Assembly (NCBI GenBank): GCA_007134875.1
Contig: SLJY01000005.1
Coordinates: forward strand, 17,726 to 81,725
DNA: 64,000 bases
Direction of reading: 5' to 3'
Source of the DNA: Desulfobacterales bacterium
GTDB taxonomy: Bacteria > Desulfobacterota > Desulfobacteria > Desulfobacterales > Desulfosalsimonadaceae
Each line of letters starts with the position of its first letter. Positions within the stretch are counted from its first letter, which is position 1. Under the pieces are notes generated by a model that worked only from the letters and a program-made list of their open reading frames with translations, searched no databases and was not told where the DNA came from. The translations under genes were made by a program, and so were the position numbers. This document shows positions 61,098 to 64,000 of the stretch, piece after piece.

Positions 61098-62276
61098 TCA
61101 GGTTCCCATCTTGCCGGCCAGATCCATGATCCGGCCGGTCGTAACGGAAATGCTGGTAGTCATATATTCGACCATATTTTTGAATGTGTTGGAAATCGAC
61201 GCATATTCTTTTTTGACTTTCCGGAGATCGTATCGTTCCGCGCGAAAATCCCCGGAAGCACAGACAAAGGCGGAGTACGGCTCGTGGGATGAATTCAGAA
61301 ACGGAATGGCCCCTGTAAAATCCCCCGCACCCAGGCTGCACAGATGAATGCTGCCTCCCGGCGTTTTCCGGATGACATGGGCCTCACCGGCGGTGATCCG
61401 GAGACATTCGTTTTCGTTTCTTTCCGGGGATATCAGCACCTTCATCTTTTTATGCCGCTCGGTGGTAACATCCTGTTTCAGAAAGGCCCTGGCGCACACG
61501 TCCGTAACCTGCCGCAATCGCTTGTCAACGGATATCAGTATACTTTGAAGGTCATCGGACATGGCCGCATATTCACGGCTGATCAATTCGGAATCGAGCA
61601 CGCCCAACTGGACCTTCCCGATGGCTTTGACCGTTGCGCTGCGAACGTTACCCTCCCGTAAAAAGGAAACGATGCTCCCGATGTATGCGCCGTCTGCAAG
61701 TTGAACGATGGGCGCGGGTCCTTCCGGAAGGATCCGGATGACTTCCATTTTCCCGGACAGGATCACCCAGAACCAGTTTCCGAACCGATCCTGCGCAACA
61801 ACGTCCGTTCCTCCGGGAAATTCCTCCTCGTCGACCACGTAGACGTAGTCGATGACAGGCCCCTTAATAACAGGCAGTTCGTTTTTTTTTTCAGATTTTT
61901 TCTTCTTCGGTTTCTGAGCGACTTCGGGGACGGGCCCGACTTCCGGGATCAGGCCGTCGTCGAACATCCTGAGGCCGTCGAGAATGAGTTCCATACGGCT
62001 TTTTTTAATAGTCGGCCTACAGTTCACCACGTCCCGGACAAACTCGAAATCGGCATGGGTCCAGCCAAAAAAAGTGTACAGAACATCAACGCCGGTTTCT
62101 TTACCGAATTCGGCATGGACCGGATTGCCCTCGTCAAGGTAGATGTATCCGGGTACATCGAAATGCCCGGATACCAGCTTGATAAAACCGGTGCTGCCGC
62201 TGCTGCCAAGCTGCTGGAGAAGCTCTCCCAGTTCGATGAACGAAAGGCTTCCCTGTAACACGACTTTCGGTTTCAT
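61098..62276 (-). CDS. DUF4388 plus cyclic-nucleotide-binding-fold regulatory protein
   Basis: 392 residues. The N-terminal domain (about 1-105: LQGSLSFIELGELLQQLGSS, GYIYLDEGNPVHAEFG) is the DUF4388 type found in PATAN-like bacterial regulators. After a Lys-rich linker (PKKKKSEKKNE) come two cNMP-binding-like beta barrels (about 150-240: WFWVILSGKMEVIRILPEG; and about 285-350: ECLRITAGEAHVIRKTPGGS). No DNA-binding helix-turn-helix is seen, so it likely works through protein contacts. ATG at 62276 is preferred (AAGG 8 bases upstream); ATG at 62291 is too close to AAAGGA. First gene of the operon. Confidence 0.85.
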   Translation of the reverse strand: MKPKVVLQGSLSFIELGELLQQLGSSGSTGFIKLVSGHFDVPGYIYLDEGNPVHAEFGKETGVDVLYTFFGWTHADFEFVRDVVNCRPTIKKSRMELILDGLRMFDDGLIPEVGPVPEVAQKPKKKKSEKKNELPVIKGPVIDYVYVVDEEEFPGGTDVVAQDRFGNWFWVILSGKMEVIRILPEGPAPIVQLADGAYIGSIVSFLREGNVRSATVKAIGKVQLGVLDSELISREYAAMSDDLQSILISVDKRLRQVTDVCARAFLKQDVTTERHKKMKVLISPERNENECLRITAGEAHVIRKTPGGSIHLCSLGAGDFTGAIPFLNSSHEPYSAFVCASGDFRAERYDLRKVKKEYASISNTFKNMVEYMTTSISVTTGRIMDLAGKMGT

Positions 62277-62357
62277 ACACCCAGCCTTCATAATCCTTTA
62301 GGGATTGCAGCAGATATTTTCTGCAATCCGGATTTCATACACCCAAACAGCGTGCAG

Positions 62358-62401
62358 AAACAATCGCGATCGGATGGCTTTGTAAAACGTTCATGATCAA
62401 T
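62358..62401 (-). repeat. Family A element, right-end copy (A18)
   Basis: AACAATCGCGATCGGATGGC, TTTGTAAAACGTTCATGATC, reverse orientation, in the divergent region between the regulatory operon and mdh. Confidence 0.65.
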
Positions 62402-62526
62402 GTACTTTTTTCTACCTACCGAAAACCCCGTAAAATGTCAAGAAAGCGATTGACCCGACCGACCCGGTAATCCGTTTTGGACGAAAAATACTTTTCATTA
62501 AGGTGATTTCTGGTTATATTTCTTAA

Positions 62527-63516
<990 letters not shown>

Positions 63517-63522
63517 TGTTTG

Positions 63523-63664
63523 TGTTTGGGGGACGTTGTTAACTTACTAACTTTTGCTCCAGTTCCGGTCATGATGGCATCACGGTTTAGATACCGGCTC
63601 TTATAGCTTCTTCGTAATCCGGAAAAAAAGCAAAAGTTAATAAGTTAACAACGTCCCCCAAACA
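63523..63664. repeat. 142-bp element with 36-bp terminal inverted repeats
   Basis: Left arm 63523-63558 and right arm 63629-63664 are inverted repeats with one mismatch in 36; they begin TGTTTGGGGGACGTTGTTAA and contain AACTTACTAACTTTTGC (left) or the AATAAG version (right). The interior of 70 bp has no gene. It could be a miniature transposable element, and it may also act as a terminator between convergent mdh and uvrC. Confidence 0.85.
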
Positions 63665-63670
63665 TCCCCC

Positions 63671-64000
63671 TTACCCCCCGTCCCGCAGGGCAGCCTGAAG
63701 GTCGGCGGCGGCTTTGCGGTTCATGGAAGGAAGGTCGGCGATTTCGTCGATGCCTGCCGCCGCCATGGCGTCGATGCTGCCGAAATGCTTTAGCAGTTCT
63801 TTTTTCCGCTTTTCCCCGATGCCGGGAATATCGTCAAGTACGGAGGCCATGGCGCGGGTGTTGCGCCGTTTACGGTGAAAAGTGATCGCATAGCGATGGG
63901 CTTCGTCACGGATTGCCTGCAGAAGCCGGAGTTCCGCGGTATGCATCGTAAAATTGACGGGGTTGACCCGCCCCGGGACAAAAATCTTGTCTTCGGGCTC
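63671..64000 (-). CDS. uvrC: Excinuclease ABC subunit C, C-terminal part (5' end outside window)
   Basis: 110 residues are visible; the frame is open to the window edge. EDKIFVPGRVNPVNF, LRLLQAIRDEAHRYAITFHR and the helix-hairpin-helix region LDDIPGIGEKRKKELLKHFG, then LPSMNRKAAADLQAAL, match the end of UvrC, which cuts DNA on both sides of damage in nucleotide excision repair. The upstream GIY-YIG and UvrB-binding parts are not in the window. It is convergent with mdh. Confidence 0.93.
   Translation of the reverse strand, partial: EPEDKIFVPGRVNPVNFTMHTAELRLLQAIRDEAHRYAITFHRKRRNTRAMASVLDDIPGIGEKRKKELLKHFGSIDAMAAAGIDEIADLPSMNRKAAADLQAALRDGG

Overview
The window looks like chromosomal sequence from a Desulfobacterota (deltaproteobacterial) bacterium, probably close to the sulfate-reducing Desulfobacterales. 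This placement is inference from gene content: a gspG-to-gspE type II secretion operon in delta-type order, a giant fused acyl-CoA dehydratase activase, a spore-photoproduct-lyase-like radical SAM protein paired with a ParB-like protein, and DHH proteins typical of this group. No rRNA operon, phage, complete transposon or CRISPR array was seen. Genes are densely packed and often overlap; TTG and GTG starts with good ribosome binding sites are common.

Layout. 1-4.7 kb: the end-truncated gene of a beta-helix sugar-nucleotide-type protein, a DHH phosphoesterase, pgi, and convergent fabH. 4.9-9.4 kb, minus strand: a cold-shock protein, a PpiC/SurA-type foldase, a small unknown protein, tRNA-Pro, purA and tadA. 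9.6-16.2 kb: tRNA-Arg, a tripartite RND efflux operon (outer membrane factor, lipoprotein adaptor, pump) and tRNA-Leu. 16.4-24.6 kb, plus strand: ribF, def, fmt, rsmB, a PASTA protein, rpe, aroQ, a HEAT-like membrane protein and a CPBP protease. 24.7-40.3 kb: asd and the type II secretion locus, with gspG-H-I-J-K-L-M-N-C-D-E on the minus strand followed by a TPR protein, while gspF stands alone on the plus strand. 40.8-45.1 kb: alpha/beta hydrolase, orphan acyltransferase domain, birA and a secreted SagB-like nitroreductase. 45.1-51.5 kb: the fused activase, a small unknown protein and a DHH-CBS protein. 51.8-57.7 kb: signalling genes (a 704-residue PilZ protein, a methyltransferase, an HD-GYP protein and a TPR lipoprotein-sized protein). 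57.7-62.3 kb: a tightly overlapping five-gene operon (DUF4388/cyclic-nucleotide-binding protein, PilZ, purC, ParB-like, SPL-like radical SAM). 62.6-64 kb: mdh and the 3' end of uvrC.

The strongest unexplained signal is a dispersed intergenic element ('family A'). About 18 full or half copies are visible. Full copies are roughly 105-150 bp with about 19-bp terminal inverted repeats of the type TGACGGCTTTGTAAAAAGT, followed by a CTTTTTACGAG tail. They sit between operons, they abut several gene starts where they create false N-terminal extensions, and two copies in opposite orientation bracket the displaced gspF gene. A second family ('family B'), a 142-bp element with 36-bp inverted ends between mdh and uvrC, and a 23-bp inverted pair upstream of gspE add to this repeat landscape.

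Several genes point to c-di-GMP or cyclic-nucleotide control: two PilZ proteins, an HD-GYP phosphodiesterase and a cNMP-binding-fold protein. The joining of these to purC, a ParB-like protein and an SPL-like enzyme in one operon is the best candidate for an undescribed functional system.
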